A stretch of 64,000 nucleotides of DNA from Pempheris klunzingeri (GCF_042242105.1 NC_092029.1:22599385-22663384); one strand, 5' to 3'; positions 11,750 through 30,750 are shown, counted from the first letter of the stretch. Numbers and translations: made by a program. The notes: generated by a model from the sequence alone, not told the origin.

Positions 11750-11755
11750 TTTATT
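11750..11755 (-). terminator. RPL7L1: RPL7L1 poly(A) signal
   Basis: Plus-strand TTTATT reads AATAAA on the coding strand, about 440 bases after the RPL7L1 stop codon at 12192. It is the first canonical signal downstream, which implies a short 3' UTR. Confidence 0.6.
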
Positions 11756-12191
11756 AATGAATCAGAGTGAGTGAATCAGGGCTGATGTTCACACTGTGAA
11801 AACAGCAGTAATTGAGCAAACTTTGAGGTGGGCGTGGGGGGGCTCCTGCCCACCCTCAGGATGTGGCATACATGAATCATCCCTCCGGCAGCATGACAAT
11901 CATCATGTGTAGCTACTGACAACATTTACATTTCACAGGTGATTCAACACATTGTTCCACCATCGTCATAGAGCTCCCATCGGCCCCTGGTCAGAGGCTT
12001 ATTATCCAAACACACACCATGGAGATCCGCTTCATGGAGTGTGGGGGTACAAGTGAATGTATGGTTCAATATAACTGGGGTAGACCGTCAGTGTCTCTGA
12101 CAAATAAACAGAAGAATCAAACAGTTTGCCACCACTGTTATTTGCTTCTGAAGAAATTAAGCATCCTTGTTGCTGCTGCGGCATGTGCGCC

Positions 12192-15100
12192 TCAATTCAG
12201 CTGTCTGATGATAGAGTTAATGTCTGTGCCACGAAACCCAGGGTTTCCCAGGTCCTTCAGGAGCCCAGCCTTGTCTCTGGCAGCGTGACGCGCCACCGAC
12301 AACTTGAAAGGTAACAGGAAGTTGTTGGCACCCCGGAAGCCCTTACCAACGGCGAAGATCTCATGAATCAGGTCCTCCAAACAGATGATGCCATGCTTAC
12401 CTGTGGAGAAGGACGAGGAAGAAGAGGAGGGGAGGGGAGGAGGAGTGACCAACAAGAGCAAAGGGAGAAGGAAGGTTCAGATATGACGGTAAGGCTGTCA
12501 GCGTACACTTTTCATCACATTTAATCAAAGGCCCACAGAGCGAGCTGCTCCAGACACCTGATGGCACGCTGAAGCAGCATGAACATACAGCTACCCGAGG
12601 ATACATACACTACTCACAAAAAGTTAGGGATATTCGACTTTCAGGTGAAATATATGGAAAATGTAAAAAGTGAATGCTACAGTGATATTATATCATGAAA
12701 GTAGGGCATTTAAGTAGAAGCATGCAATGGTAATTTTATTCATCTTAAACAATTTATTGAAAGAAAATCTACCAACAGTGGTAGGTATACCACAACAAAA
12801 CATTTTCAGTGTCTCAATAAATTGGGATGTGGTCAAAGGACGTCCACTCCTCTCCTTTCTGTGACTCTTCCAGTCTCTGTATCACTGTTACAACCTCCTG
12901 ATGACACTCTGTGACCCTCTAAGCTCAGTGAACACCTCCGTCTGAGGACTTCCTGTTTGAAGCCTCCAGTGTTGAGGTGCTGCTGATCAACTGTTAGGTG
13001 TCGTCTTGGTCTCATGATGTCAGAATGTGAACAGCAGGATGAGGAGGACTGTTTAAATACCAATTCTAACTGAAGCAGGAAATGTATTGGTGGATTCATG
13101 GATCAAACCTGTTGTGAATGTTGCTGTTAAAGTTCTTGTTAGAGAACAGCAACTTGTGCAGAAAGTACTGAAACACTGAACAGTTGGACATGTGCATTCA
13201 AAGGTTTAGAGAAGGTCACATTAAGTTCACCTGGAAAGGTTAGAATGCATTTTAGCTTCAGGTTGTCCAGATGAAGGCCAAAGGGATGACCCTATCAGCC
13301 AAGCAAGACAAGTTGGTCGTTCCAAATCTGTGATTTCAAGAATATTGAATCTTTACAACATCACAAACTCATTCAAGTCCCCCAAGAAGGCTGGTCGTCC
13401 ACGGAAGACAAATACAAGAGAGGACAGGATACTGCGGAGGATCTCAATGGGCAATCGTTTCCACACTGCAGCTGGAATTGCTCACCAGTTCAGCGCTGAA
13501 CAGGGTAAGGATCTGTCTCGTCATACAGTGTCTCGACGTTTAAGAGCATTTGGACTGAAAGCCCACTCTGCAGTGACCAAACCTCTCATTAGCAGAAAGA
13601 ATCAAAAGGCTAGACTAAGTTTTGCTGAGGAGCATGTTGTGTGGTCCAAAGTTCGCTTCAGTGATGAAAGCAAGTTTAATTTATTTGGGTCCGATGGGAA
13701 ACATTATGTTCGGCGACAAACTGGAGAAAGACTGAACCCAAACTGTGTAAAGAAGTCAGTGAAAGGTGGAGGAGGAAGTGTCATGGTTTGGGGCATGTTT
13801 TCTGCAGCAGGAGTTGGGCCTCTTATACAGCTACATGGCAGAGTGAATGCAAATGTTTATCAGAAGCTTCTTCAACAAGATATGGTTCCTTCCCTGCGTT
13901 CATCACCCAATCAGCCCGCAGTGTTCATGCAGGACAACGCTCCATGTCACACAGCAAAACGGGTAAAGCAGTTCCTTGAAACTGAAAACATTGAAATAAT
14001 GACATGGCCTGCCCAGAGTCCTGATCTCAACCCAACAGAGAACCTGGAAAATCCTTGGCGACAAAGTTATGGCCAAGAAACCCACTACAGTAACCGAACT
14101 GTGGAGGAGACTGGAAGAAGAGTGGACCAAAATCACACCAGAGCAGTGTGAGAGACTAGTGCTGTCCTGTGGCCGCAGATGTGCTGAAGTCATTCAGAGC
14201 AGAGGCCTGTACACTTCCTACTAATTGCTGACTGTTGTAACCTTCAGAAAATTTAGTTGTAATCTTTTTCCACGCTACAGTCATTGTTGTTCTCTAATTT
14301 TGATCAGTGTGTTTTCAGCAAAATAATGTTTTTTGTTGAAATGCCTTAGTTATTGTGAAAAAGTGTTCTAGTAGCATGGTATAGACACGACAAAAAGTCC
14401 TTCAACTGTTGAGCAGTGAAGATGACATTATTTCAGAATTGTTCAATTGTTTATAAATTGTTCTCTAATTTTGATCTCCAGTGTAGTTAAAGTGGATGAG
14501 TTGGTGCCTGGGGTTTCTGGAGGATAGCGAGGTGTTGTGCCGATACGCTGCCCTGATGAACCCCTCTCTACATCCCACAGAACACTAGATTCATATTCTG
14601 AGGATTTACGTCTGGTAAAAACGGCTCATTCTGCAGGATGACTGCTCTGCCCATGACTGTCCTGTGGTCACAGGGGGGGAATCAAAATCAGTCTAATCCA
14701 CACATGGCAGCGGTCAGCTCCCTCCACGACGGACCTGCTGTCCACCAAACATCTACGACTGTACTGTGTACTATTCTTCTGTAATGTGCAGTCATCTTTA
14801 GCCAGTCAGTGAGACTCCAGCAGCTCTGACATGCTAGTCATGCTGTCTGGGTGGAGAACAGGGGCTGGGTGGTGCTACAAGCCCAGCAGCACTGGCACAA
14901 CTCTGGAGGCCCCGGACCTCCTTCACACGCTGGAGGCAGGAGAACGGATGCGTTTTCAGACAGCAGGGTACTGGTCCATAGGGACGCAGTCAGCCGCTCA
15001 TGTCCACTGACTAAAACAGCTACTGACACAGAATGAGACAAGCTCAACAACATGAGGGACGTTGGAGCGCTGACCGTCTTTATCAGGCTGACATGGCGGT

Positions 15101-17078
15101 GACAGGTGGATGGTTGTCTGGTTTCCATTCAGCTCGTAGTGGTTCAACAGTTTTAAGAAACACGGTCTTGGGGGAGTTGATAAGGGACAGCCCTCAGTAT
15201 CTGGATCTATCTCAAAGAGTGTGAGGCAGTTTTCACCAACTGGTTTACCAGGACATTGATTAAAGGACACAATCAGATGGGAATACAGAATGCAAACACA
15301 CACTTCTGGGACAGCAGCCCCCCCCACCTCATAACTCCACTGTCTCAAAACACAGCCTGAAGACACCAAGAACAGTTAGTTTCCTCCTCAGAGCTGTAAA
15401 CAGATGTTTGTCTTTCATTTAGCCTGAACGTCCCATCAGGACTGGTCCTGCTGTCGTCCTGTGGGGGCTACATCAAACCAGAGGAAGCCACTTACCCATG
15501 TGCTGCTCAATGAGGGCGTTGTCTGTGAGGGGAACTCTCCTCCGACCGACCCTGGTCTGTCCTCGCTTCAGGATGAGCTCACGCACGGACTTCAGGTTGG
15601 GAAATCTGTGGGGAACGTCACCAGGTGTGCTTTATAGTGGACTATAAAAGTAGAAAAAAAACAGGTTACTCTGAGCTGAGCTGGTACTCACCCCCAGGCC
15701 ACATAGGGCTCCACCATCTTCATCATGGCTACAGACGTCTTGTTGATTCTGACGAAGGTCCCACTGAAGATCTTCCTCAGCCTCAGCATCTGGACCACCT
15801 TCATCACTTTGGGACTGACACCTTTAATCCTGACAGGAAAGGGGGGGGGCACGTTTACCAAGAATCACTGCTGAGTGAGTATGTACACATTTGGGTTTTT
15901 ACTAACACATACACACACACAAACACAAACACTGTAAGACAGTGTTATACCTCAGTGACAGCCGCCACTCGTTTCTATGGTAACAAACATTCACAGACAA
16001 CATCGAATAGATTAAAACTGGCTGCTGAGCCAGAGACACAAGAGTCAAACTCCTTCCACTGGGAAACAGGAGAAATGACTTTCCTGTAGCGTCACATCCT
16101 GACCAGCAGGGTCAGTCAGAGTGAGACTTCACTGGGGGGAGGGGGCTCTTTCATCACTGAAATCATCTTGACTAGTTTAAGAGTTGCAGACAGAAACTGG
16201 TCCTCAGGAAGATCTGACGTTCTTCACTGAGTTTGGGTTGAAACACACTGATTTTACTCTAACTTCCTCTGAACTGGAAGAAGTCTGAGAGCTCAGGTAG
16301 CAACGTGCTCCCCACTAACGCTGTCCAGAGCTCTCACTGTTGCCCCCCCCCCCGTCTGATAGGGGAGGCAGACCTTTACTGTGATGTTTACACCCCTGTT
16401 CGTGTGACTGTGAGGGGACTCACTCACTCTCTGATGCGGACGGCGAAGGCCAGCCTGTTCTTAGCTGGCGGCAGAGGGTCGGACGGCCTGTGCTCCGCTC
16501 TGCGTATACGAGTCTCATCGCGGTGCTTCCTGTGGCTGTCCTTCAGAAAGTCCTCGAGACGCCTGAACTTCAGCGGTTTGCCTTTTGACACCTGGAATAA
16601 TGTACACACACACACACAGACACACAGACACACAGACACACACACACAGTCTATGTTTTGCATCAGGTCCATGTGTGGATACAGGGGAGTCTGTACCTGC
16701 TCCTGTATATGTGGGGGTGGGGGGGGGTCCTTACCTTCCTCTTCTCCAGCAGTGCAAGCTTGGCCTGTGTGGCTTTAACGGCCTGGTAAGCCTTCCTCCT
16801 CTTCAGGAGATACTCAGGAACCAGCTTGATCACTTTTTTAGACCTGAAAACACAGACAGTGTCAGCAAGGACTCAGGAAGTCGGTGCCCCCCGGCCCATG
16901 TGAAAGGAGCTCTGCAGACGCAGCCTTTCTCTCCTCCATCCGTCAACATCGGGCTGTGGTCAGCACAGCCACACCTCCCACTGCATGTTCACTCACTCAT
17001 TCACTCACACACGGCTGAAAACAGAGCGGATGGACTTGGATATTATTAAAAGACACACACTCACTCTGCCTCCGCCAT
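12192..17078 (-). CDS. RPL7L1: ribosomal protein L7-like 1 (uL30 family), complete
   Basis: RPL7L1 is a nucleolar paralogue of ribosomal protein L7 (uL30), linked to early large-subunit assembly. Coding exons, 5' to 3': 17078-17065, 16843-16735, 16591-16428, 15829-15692, 15605-15496, 12400-12192. All introns are GT-AG with matching phases; the sum is 744 bases, 247 residues, close to the usual length of about 246. The protein starts [20 protein letters not shown], has the basic N-terminal arm ([14 protein letters not shown]), the uL30 core ([36 protein letters not shown]), the family segment CLEDLIHEI, and ends [17 protein letters not shown]. The N-terminal sequence separates it from RPL7. 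The ATG at 17078 is in good context (G at -3, G at +4). The last intron (about 3.1 kb) holds two Tc1-family elements; no coding damage is seen. Confidence 0.95.
12607..13110 (-). mobile_element. Tc1/mariner-type element fragment (minus)
   Basis: The left end has a transposon terminus (CACTACTCACAAAAAGTTAG) just after a TA at about 12605. Read on the minus strand, the fragment has a coding-like stretch ([18 protein letters not shown]) and then a 3' UTR-like region leading to the terminus. A matching inverted terminus is not visible on the other side, so the element is truncated where it meets the next Tc1 copy. It lies in the last intron of RPL7L1. Confidence 0.55.
13130..14483 (+). mobile_element. 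Tc1-like transposon, degraded
   Basis: The right terminus survives as an IR/DR-type end: two direct copies of GTTCTCTAATTTTGATC (about 14289 and 14460) and a final CAGTG before a TA at 14484-14485. I find no matching left inverted repeat, so the left end is lost. The element carries a transposase with frame damage (see the separate entry) and sits in the last intron of RPL7L1, opposite in orientation to that gene. Confidence 0.85.
13262..14223 (+). pseudogene. Tc1 transposase pseudogene (DD34E)
   Basis: A cut-and-paste transposase of the Tc1 family. From about 13300 the reading runs through the DNA-binding part ([20 protein letters not shown], then AGRPRK as the GRPR-like hook), the first catalytic D ([12 protein letters not shown]), the second D ([11 protein letters not shown]) and the final E region ([10 protein letters not shown]). 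Near 14045-14050 two bases are missing compared with the family pattern (NLWKILGD), shifting the frame; the proper C-terminus ([17 protein letters not shown]) continues in another frame to a stop near 14223. The N-terminus also changes frame around 13290-13320. The long uninterrupted frame 13330-14151 has no true ATG at its start. Non-functional. Confidence 0.9.
14490..15495. other. rest of RPL7L1 intron 5, nothing identified
   Basis: Unique-looking intron sequence without a recognisable element. Open frames on both strands are short and unconserved. Confidence 0.5.
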
Positions 17079-17079
17079 G

Positions 17080-17465
17080 ACGACTTCTCCGTACTCCGCC
17101 GTCGCTCCGAGATGACATCACAGCCTTTCGTCACCGTGCGGCGCGCGCACACGCCAGCGGTCAGTGAGCGTGGCCGCGTTCTTAAAGATACAGTGACAGT
17201 GAGGTTCACAGTGAGGACAGACAGACAGACCGACAGCACGGACTGAGACACTGACCACTGAGAGAAAGATGGAGCATATCACCATCAGCAGACTGAAGTA
17301 TCTCTCTGAAGTATGCTGCAACAATACAGCTTCTCTGCATCACATGACATTATTAATCATGTGACTGTATTAATCACGACTGTGTGTTTTAATGTTGATT
17401 ATGTTTTCTACAGTGCATGATACACACACACATATACACATATATATATATATATATATATACAC

Positions 17466-17501
<36 letters not shown>

Positions 17502-17510
17502 CTTGTTCCT
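17080..17510 (-). promoter_or_regulatory. RPL7L1 5' region with CpG cluster and mixed microsatellite
   Basis: Just upstream of the RPL7L1 ATG there is a short CpG-rich stretch (about 17085-17180), the likely promoter and 5' UTR. Further out a compound microsatellite (CA)n(TA)n(TG)n fills about 17428-17500. No TATA box is evident. Confidence 0.4.
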
Positions 17511-17827
17511 CCTAACTGGACTGTCATGTCCTTCAGGGTCCTGAGCAGCTCCTGCTTCACATTCACTCACCAACAGTGATGCACTGTATCCACAGCATAT
17601 AACACTCTCATTAACAGTGGATGGTTGAGGAAGATATACCTGCAGCGACCCCTCCTCATCAGAAACAGTCAGCGTGAAAGCGTTTACAGTCTCTGAACGC
17701 AGCCTCTCTGATCTTTACAGTAAATCATGAAGAGAAAACACTGGAAGTCACCTGGAGAGCTGCTCTGCTCAACATCATTTAAGATGTTTTACTAAACGAT
17801 CTGATATCTGACCATCATATTGATTTA

Positions 17828-18904
17828 TTGTGTCTGACTGAAACCTGGCTACGTCCTGAGGAGTATGTTAGCCTTAATGAGGCCACTCCTCCCAGTCATA
17901 CTAATACTCATATTCCCAGAGATTCTGGACGTGGAGGTGGAGTTGCAGCAATCTTTAACTCTAGTTTAATAGTCCAACCTAGACCCAAACTTAATTATAA
18001 CTCCTTTGAAAGTCTTACTCTTAGTTTTTCACACCCAACCTGGAAAACTCTAAAACCAGTGTTGGTTGTCACAGTGTACCGCCCTCCTGGTCCGTACTCT
18101 GAATTCTTAACTGAGTTTTCAGAGTTTTTATCAGATTTAGTCCTTAGTGTGGACAAAGTGATTATAGTAGGTGACTTTAATATTCATGTTGATAATGATA
18201 ATGATAGTCTTAGCACTGCTTTTGTCTCACTACTGGACTCAATTGGCTTCTCCCAGAGTGTAAATGAACCAACTCACTGTTTTAACCACACTCTTGACCT
18301 TGTTTTGGCTTATGGTGTTGAAATTGAACAGTTAACAGTCTTTCCACATAACTCTATTTTATCAGACCATTACCTGTTAACATTTGATTTCTTGCTACTG
18401 GACTGTGCTCTATATGACAGAGAGGTCCTCACTAGATGCTTATCTGATAGTGCTGTTGCCAAATTTAAGGAGGTGATTCCTTCAGTATTTCAGCCACTGT
18501 GTCCCTGTGCTGTGGATGACCCCCATGCTAATCTTAGCCCCTCCCAAATTGATTATCTGGTCGATAGTGCTGCAGGTTCACTGCGAATGACACTAGACTC
18601 TATTGCCCCTCTAAAAAAGAAGAGAATTAAAGAAAAGAGACAAGCTCCCTGGTATAACTCCCAGACACGTGAGCTTAAGCAACACTCACGAAGGCTAGAA
18701 AGGACATGGCGGGCCACCAAAGTGGAAGAATCCTGTTTAATCTGGCAAGATAGTCTTAAAACCTATAGAAAGGCCCTCTGTAATGCCAGAGCCGCCTACT
18801 ACTCCTCATTAATAGAAGAAAATAAAAGCAACCCTAGATTCCTTTTTAGCACAATAGCTAGGCTGACAGGAGCCAGAACTCTATTGATCCTTGTGTTCCT
18901 TTAG
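17828..18904 (+). pseudogene. LINE endonuclease domain (AP-endonuclease-like)
   Basis: This nicks target DNA for target-primed reverse transcription. Visible motifs are LTETWL near the start, VVTVYRPPGP, VGDFNIH and SDHYLLTFDF, the usual order of the apurinic/apyrimidinic-type endonuclease in LINEs. The extreme N-terminal part is missing or interrupted by a stop just upstream. The frame ends at 18904 because of a one-base shift around 18862-18872; the normal continuation ([13 protein letters not shown]) is in the RT frame. L2 elements normally encode endonuclease and RT in one protein, so this copy is broken. Confidence 0.9.
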
Positions 18905-18924
18905 AGCTCAGCAGTAACGACTTC

Positions 18925-20625
18925 ATGAGCTTCTTTAATGATAAAATCCTAACTATTAGGGACAAAATTCAGCACCTCCTGCCCTTAACAGGGTCTGGTC
19001 CAACCTCAAACCTAGGAACCATAGAAACAGCTGTTAGACCTGATGTGTACTTGGACTGTTTTTCTCCAATTGATCTTGCTGAATTGACCTCAATAATCTC
19101 CTCATCTAGATCGTCAACATGTCTCCTAGACCCCATTCCTACTGGACTCCTTAAAGAGGTCCTGCCCCTAATTAACACGTCCTTACTGGATATGACAAAT
19201 CAGTCTTTACTAACAGGCTATGTACCGCAGTCCTTTAAAGTAGCAGTAATTAAACCTCTCCTGAAAAAGCCTACTCTTGATTCAGGTGTGTTAGCTAACT
19301 ATAGACCTATATCCAACCTTCCCTTTCTCTCCAAGATCCTGGAGAAAGTTGTAGCTAATCAGCTGTGTAATTTTCTAAACTCTAATAGCCTATTTGAGGA
19401 TTTTCAGTCAGGTTTTAGAGCGAACCACAGCACAGAGACAGCACTGGTGAAGGTTACAAACGACCTCCTTATGGCATCAGACAGAGGACTTCTCTCTGTC
19501 CTGGTCTTGTTAGACCTGAGTGCTGCTTTCGACACCATCGACCATCACATCCTGTTACAGAGACTGGAACAGTTCATTGGTATAAAAGGAACTGCATTAA
19601 GCTGGTTTAAGTCCTATTTATTAGATCGATTTCAGTTTGTACATATTAATAACGAATCCTCTGTCCACACTAAGGTTAGACATGGAGTTCCACAAGGCTC
19701 AGTGCTTGGACCAATACTCTTTATCTTATATATGCTTCCTCTTGGTAATATTATCAGGAAGCACTCCATTCATTTCCACTGTTATGCAGATGATACACAA
19801 TTATATTTATCAATACAGCCAGATGAACCCAATCAGTTGGTTAAACTTCAAATCTGCCTTAAGGACATAAAGTCCTGGATGAGCAGCAACTTTCTGCTGC
19901 TAAATTCAGATAAAACTGAAGTTATTTTGCTTGGCCCCAGACACCTCAGAGACAGCTTTCCCACTACCTTAACTGCTCTGGACGGCATTACTCTGGCCTC
20001 CAGCTCCACTGTGAGGAATCTGGGAGTCTTATTTGATCAGGATTTGTCCTTTAACTCCCACATTAAACAGATTTCTAGAACTGCCTTTTTCCATCTACGT
20101 AATATTGCCAAAATCAGGCCCATCATATCCACTGATGATGCAGAAAAATTGGTCCATGCATTTGTCACTTCTAGGTTGGACTATTGTAACTCTTTATTAT
20201 CAGGCTGCCCCAATAAGTCGTTAAAGACTCTCCAGTTGGTCCAGAACGCTGCTGCTCGTGTTCTGATGAGAACTAAAAGAAGAGACCACATTTCTCCTGT
20301 ACTGGCTTCTCTTCATTGGCTTCCAGTAAAATCTAGAATAGAGTTTAAAATCCTTCTCCTCACCTACAAGGCTCTTAAGGGTCAGGCCCCATCATATCTT
20401 AAAGAGCTTATAGTACCGTACTACCCCACTAGAGCACTGCGCTCCCAGAATGCAGGTCTACTGGTGGTTCCCAAAGTCTCCAAACGTAGTTCAGGAGGCA
20501 GAGCCTTCAGCTATCAGGCTCCTCTCCTGTGGAATCTCCTTCCAGTTTGGGTTCGGGTGGCAGACACCCTCTCTACATTTAAGAGTAGACTAAAAACCTT
20601 CCTTTTTGACAAAGCATATATTTAA
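18925..20625 (+). pseudogene. LINE reverse transcriptase domain
   Basis: A 566-codon frame carrying the non-LTR reverse transcriptase. Motifs in order are [57 protein letters not shown], the catalytic CYADDTQLY, and [10 protein letters not shown], followed by a C-terminal region with [12 protein letters not shown]. The ADD core is intact and no stop interrupts the frame. The ATG at 18925 is only the first ATG after the frameshift that separates it from the endonuclease; the real upstream part of the protein is the preceding frame. It is in an otherwise well-preserved, young-looking copy. Confidence 0.95.
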
Positions 20626-21254
20626 GGGCTGGATCAGGCCTTAGACCAGCCCCTAGTTATGCTGCTATAGGCTCAGACTGCCGGGGGACTCCTTTAGTGC
20701 ACTGAGCTCCTCTACTCTCTCTCCTCCTCTTCCTCTCCATCGTTATGTCTCATGTCAGCCAAATGTCTGCCTCTAACTTGCTATCTTCCCCGGAGCGTTT
20801 CTGTACTTTCTCATCTCTCTGGTTCCTGTGGGTCCTGGTCCCGGTCCCGCTGATGTGGTTCTCTGGTTCCTGTGGATCCTGGTCCTGGTTCTGCTAATGT
20901 GGTTCCCTGGCCCCGCTGATGTGGTTCTCCACCAGCCAATGGATGTGCGTCTGTCCAAGGCTACAGCCTGTCCGTCCTTGGGAGCTGGATCTCTCCTTCA
21001 CTGTGGTGCTCCCGGAGGTTTCTCTTTTCCCACTGGGTTTTTTGAGTTTTTCCTTCCCGAAGAAGGAGGGTCATAAAGGGCAGGTGATGCCTCGGACTGA
21101 TCCATTGGCCTCATCGACTGCTGGACTCTTTATTAGATTGTTTGTTCGCTTACACTTGTTTATTTCAGTGAACTTTGTAAAGCACTGAGACACTCTGTTG
21201 TGATATTGGGCTATACAAATAAAATTGAATTGAATTGAATTGAATTGAATTAAA

Positions 21255-21637
21255 GAAATCGAGCCTACGGGGACAGTGGAGGGGGAAACATCTGTTTGTG
21301 GGTCTCTACATTAGAGAAAATGATTCACTTATTAGTGAATTAGTGTCATAGACTGGGCCAGCTGTGACCCCTGAGCCCACCAGCCAGGCTGAACCCCACC
21401 CTGAGGGGGTGAGACCTGAGAGGATCCCATCAGTGGGCCGGAGCGCTCGTGTTCTCGTGGTTGTCGTCGTGCTGCTTCTGCCTGCAGTGCAGCTGGATGT
21501 TAGAGCACCAAAGCTCCTGCTGCCATGATCAGTGACCACAGGGAGCGCTGCTGACGCCACAGCTGGTACTGCTTAAGAGACCCCACCCCCACCCCCACCC
21601 CCACACACCCACACACACCCACACACCCACACACCCA

Positions 21638-21668
<31 letters not shown>

Positions 21669-21735
21669 CATTCATATGAGAGGCTGAGCAGTCAGCACAC
21701 GTCGCTATGGAAGCAGGAAACAGCACACACTTGTT
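21255..21735. other. intergenic stretch with C/CA-rich repeat
   Basis: No gene is seen. A CCCCCA/CACACCCA-type simple repeat occupies about 21583-21668. The stretch separates the LINE tail from the SERINC1 3' UTR. Confidence 0.5.
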
Positions 21736-21745
21736 TTTCCTCCAT

Positions 21746-21751
21746 TTTATT
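21746..21751 (-). terminator. SERINC1: SERINC1 candidate poly(A) signal
   Basis: TTTATT on plus reads AATAAA on the coding strand, about 860 bases after the SERINC1 stop. If used, the 3' UTR contains both long dinucleotide arrays at 21958-22088 and 22209-22262. Confidence 0.5.
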
Positions 21752-21952
21752 AAACCACTGACAGAATACTGTTACATGTCATAAGAGAAACCACGTCAGG
21801 ATAAAATCTCAGCCACAGGAAGTCTGGGAGGAACAGCATGCTGAAGCTAAACACAACTTCACCTCAAATAAGCCATTTACATGTTACACTAATCATACTC
21901 ACTAATCATAAGCAACAAAAACAGGAATGCCTTGTTGTGTTTGTGCTGAGGA

Positions 21953-22090
<138 letters not shown>

Positions 22091-22205
22091 GGAAGAGCTG
22101 TAACACAGGACAGCAGATAACTGGAACACACATGGACTGGCTGTTGATGGTACAGGCTAGTGAACACCACAGAGAGGCTCTTCTCTCACACACAATTACG
22201 TGGAA

Positions 22206-22208
<3 letters not shown>

Positions 22209-22262
<54 letters not shown>
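22209..22262. repeat. (TG)27 microsatellite opposing the CA tract
   Basis: 54 bases of perfect TG on the plus strand, 120 bases from the (CA)65 tract and complementary to it. In SERINC1 RNA it would read CA and could pair with the UG tract. Confidence 0.95.
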
Positions 22263-22263
<1 letters not shown>

Positions 22264-22283
22264 TGCTGCAGTTACCTGCTGCT

Positions 22284-22299
22284 GCCCACAGGGGGCGCG
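22284..22299 (+). promoter_or_regulatory. CTCF-like motif
   Basis: CCCACAGGGGGCGCGA fits the core CTCF pattern (CCAnnAGGGGGCGC) well. It lies in the predicted SERINC1 3' UTR. It is a motif match only. Confidence 0.35.
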
Positions 22300-22611
22300 A
22301 ACCACAGCCTCACCCCCCTCAGACACACTGACTGCTAATGTGACATCGAGTTTAAAAGGAAATGCATGCAGCTCTGTCTCCACAGAAACAAACACACTGG
22401 CTATATTTACAGCGGTTGGGGGGGGGGTCACTACAGCAGGCTGCTGACAACTCACAATGATGTGATGGCGGAGGAGGCAGGGCTGCGCTCAGAGCTGCCC
22501 CGGCCCCCCAGGAGCCAACCAGTGCAGGGTTACATAGCTACTGCTGACCGAACTAAAGACGGGTGAGGCAGAACACGGGTGAGCGCGAGCCGAGGGATGG
22601 CGGCGGTGGCC

Positions 22612-28956
<6,345 letters not shown>

Positions 28957-29927
28957 GATGGCGGATGTCTGCTCGGCCCTTGTGAAGCTCTCTCAGATGG
29001 CTGCTGCTTACCAGAAGATGGACGATGTGTCACTGTCAGTACCCCTGCTGCTGTTGCTGCTGCTCTGCTCTGGTCTCTTCTTCCTCTGCCACACCATTCA
29101 CATTAGCGCTCTGCTGCCCCTACAGGACGGCTGCAGGCTGCAGGCTGCACCCTGTGCACAGAGACACCTCTGAGCTCTGTCTCTGTGTGGCCTGCAGTGG
29201 CTGGAGAACCAGGAGTCCCACCTCACCTGGCCCCCACGACCCCGCAGTCACTGACAATGAAATCACAGGATCATCTGTGCACCACTCTGGGGCCTTTCAG
29301 CCTCAGTCTTGAGCCAAGCTGGTCACCAGGCCACTGCTTATTCTTTAAAGGTCATTAACAAAGAGAACCTGTGGACAACATTCCCAGAGAGATGTTTTAT
29401 AGAAGCTTCAGAGAACGTTCCCTGAACATGGATTTCCTGGTCCTATGTGACAAAACAACCTTTTAAAAGTCTAATAGTTTATTAATAGGTTGATTGGTTA
29501 GGGGTGGTGTGGAAACGCTCTTGTTGACAGAGAACTGATCGACTGAAGCGGTTCTGGATTATCCATCCATCCATCCATCTATCCATCCATCCATTCATCC
29601 ATCTCCATTATCTATACCACTTATCCTTAAGATTCCCGGGGATAAAATGCGTACGTACTGTACTATCAGGTTGTCAGATGTGTCCTGTCCTCTTGGTGTT
29701 GGAGAGTAAGTGTGTCCCATCTTAACACACTCACACACTCTCAGAGGTGTCTCTGGGTCCACAGATCACCATCCATCTGTCTATGCTCACATTGAGGAAC
29801 AAACTCCAGTCCTCATCCTGCTCACTCTGAGAACTGGCAGGAGGAGCGGTTTCCCTCTGAACATATTTTAACTGTTTTATCTCACTTCCATATGGAGAAT
29901 ATTAAAGGTTAGAAAAGTGTGTGTAAG

Positions 29928-30215
29928 GCAGCACAGTGCTGCACTGGTTAGCACTGTTACCTCACAGCAAGAAGGTTCCAGGTCCGACCAGCCGGCAGGT
30001 TGGCGGTTTGAGCCTGGGGCCTTGTGGAGTGTGGAGTTTGAATGTTCTCCCCGTGCTTGGGGTGTGGGTTCTCCGCACTCTCCCACAGTCACAGACGCAT
30101 TTCTGACTCTAAATTGCCTGTAGGTGTGATTGACTGGTGACCAATCCAGAGCGTACCCCACTTCTCATCCAATGTCAGGTGGGATTGGCTTTGCGATGGA
30201 TGTGTGATGAGTGTG
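29928..30215 (+). repeat. short interspersed repeat, tRNA-like head
   Basis: It starts with GTTAGCACTGTTACCTCACA and a GGTTCCAGGT B-box-like stretch, followed by the body with CTCTAAATTGCCTGTAG. The copies at 39895-40173 and 59707-60043 end in a GATGGATGG tail. This is a very common fish repeat; tRNA-derived SINE is likely but not certain. This copy lacks the tail. Confidence 0.6.
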
Positions 30216-30750
30216 TGTATGTAGACACACACACTGTAACCTAAATGTGTGTTTCAGCCTCACAGTGATGCTCTGTGTCTGTCAGCAGTCAGCGTCACAG
30301 CAGCAGTGACACCATGAGCCTGTTATCAACGTGTTTTCATCTAAAAACAGTTACTCTTACTGAGGCGGAATAGTTCAATATGTCACTAAAACTTGTATAA
30401 CCTGACCCCACATTTTATAGACATTCTAGTTGCACCATCAGACCCCTGACTAAACATGATGAGAGAAAACTGATTTAAAATCTGATTATAAAGGCATGAA
30501 GAGGTTTTCCAGTTTGGTCAACCTCAAAGTGTCGTCCTGCAGTGGAGATGAGGACAGCTTCTTGTCTTACGTGGACACACAGAGCGTCTCCCCTCAGCTC
30601 GGCTCTGTATCTCAGCTCCAGACATGAGGAGTTTTGGCTTTGGCATGTGCTGATGGGTCTGAGGTTTTCTCCCCCCACACAGTGTCTGACATGGAGCGGC
30701 TCTTTTATAAATCTGTTGGACACACAGAGGCTCCACTGTTCAGTTTAAAC

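Larger units (their letters stand above)
17700..21252 (+). mobile_element. L2-like non-LTR retrotransposon
   Basis: A LINE with an endonuclease frame, a reverse transcriptase frame, a 3' UTR and a tail of TTGAA repeats (about 21220-21252). The 5' boundary is uncertain: recognisable endonuclease begins near 17790 and is preceded by stops, so the 5' end is probably truncated. The element lies between the RPL7L1 promoter and the SERINC1 3' end. The RT family features fit the L2/CR1 group best. The 3' UTR is almost identical to that of the truncated copy at 5.3-6.0 kb. Confidence 0.92.

Noticed and set aside
13330..14151. 273-codon frame taken as an intact transposase
   Set aside because: Its start is GTG within the family sequence, the N-terminus is in a different frame, and two bases are missing near 14045, so the C-terminus is wrong.
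15033..17251. Plus-strand frames across RPL7L1
   Set aside because: They are antisense shadows of the RPL7L1 exons and introns.
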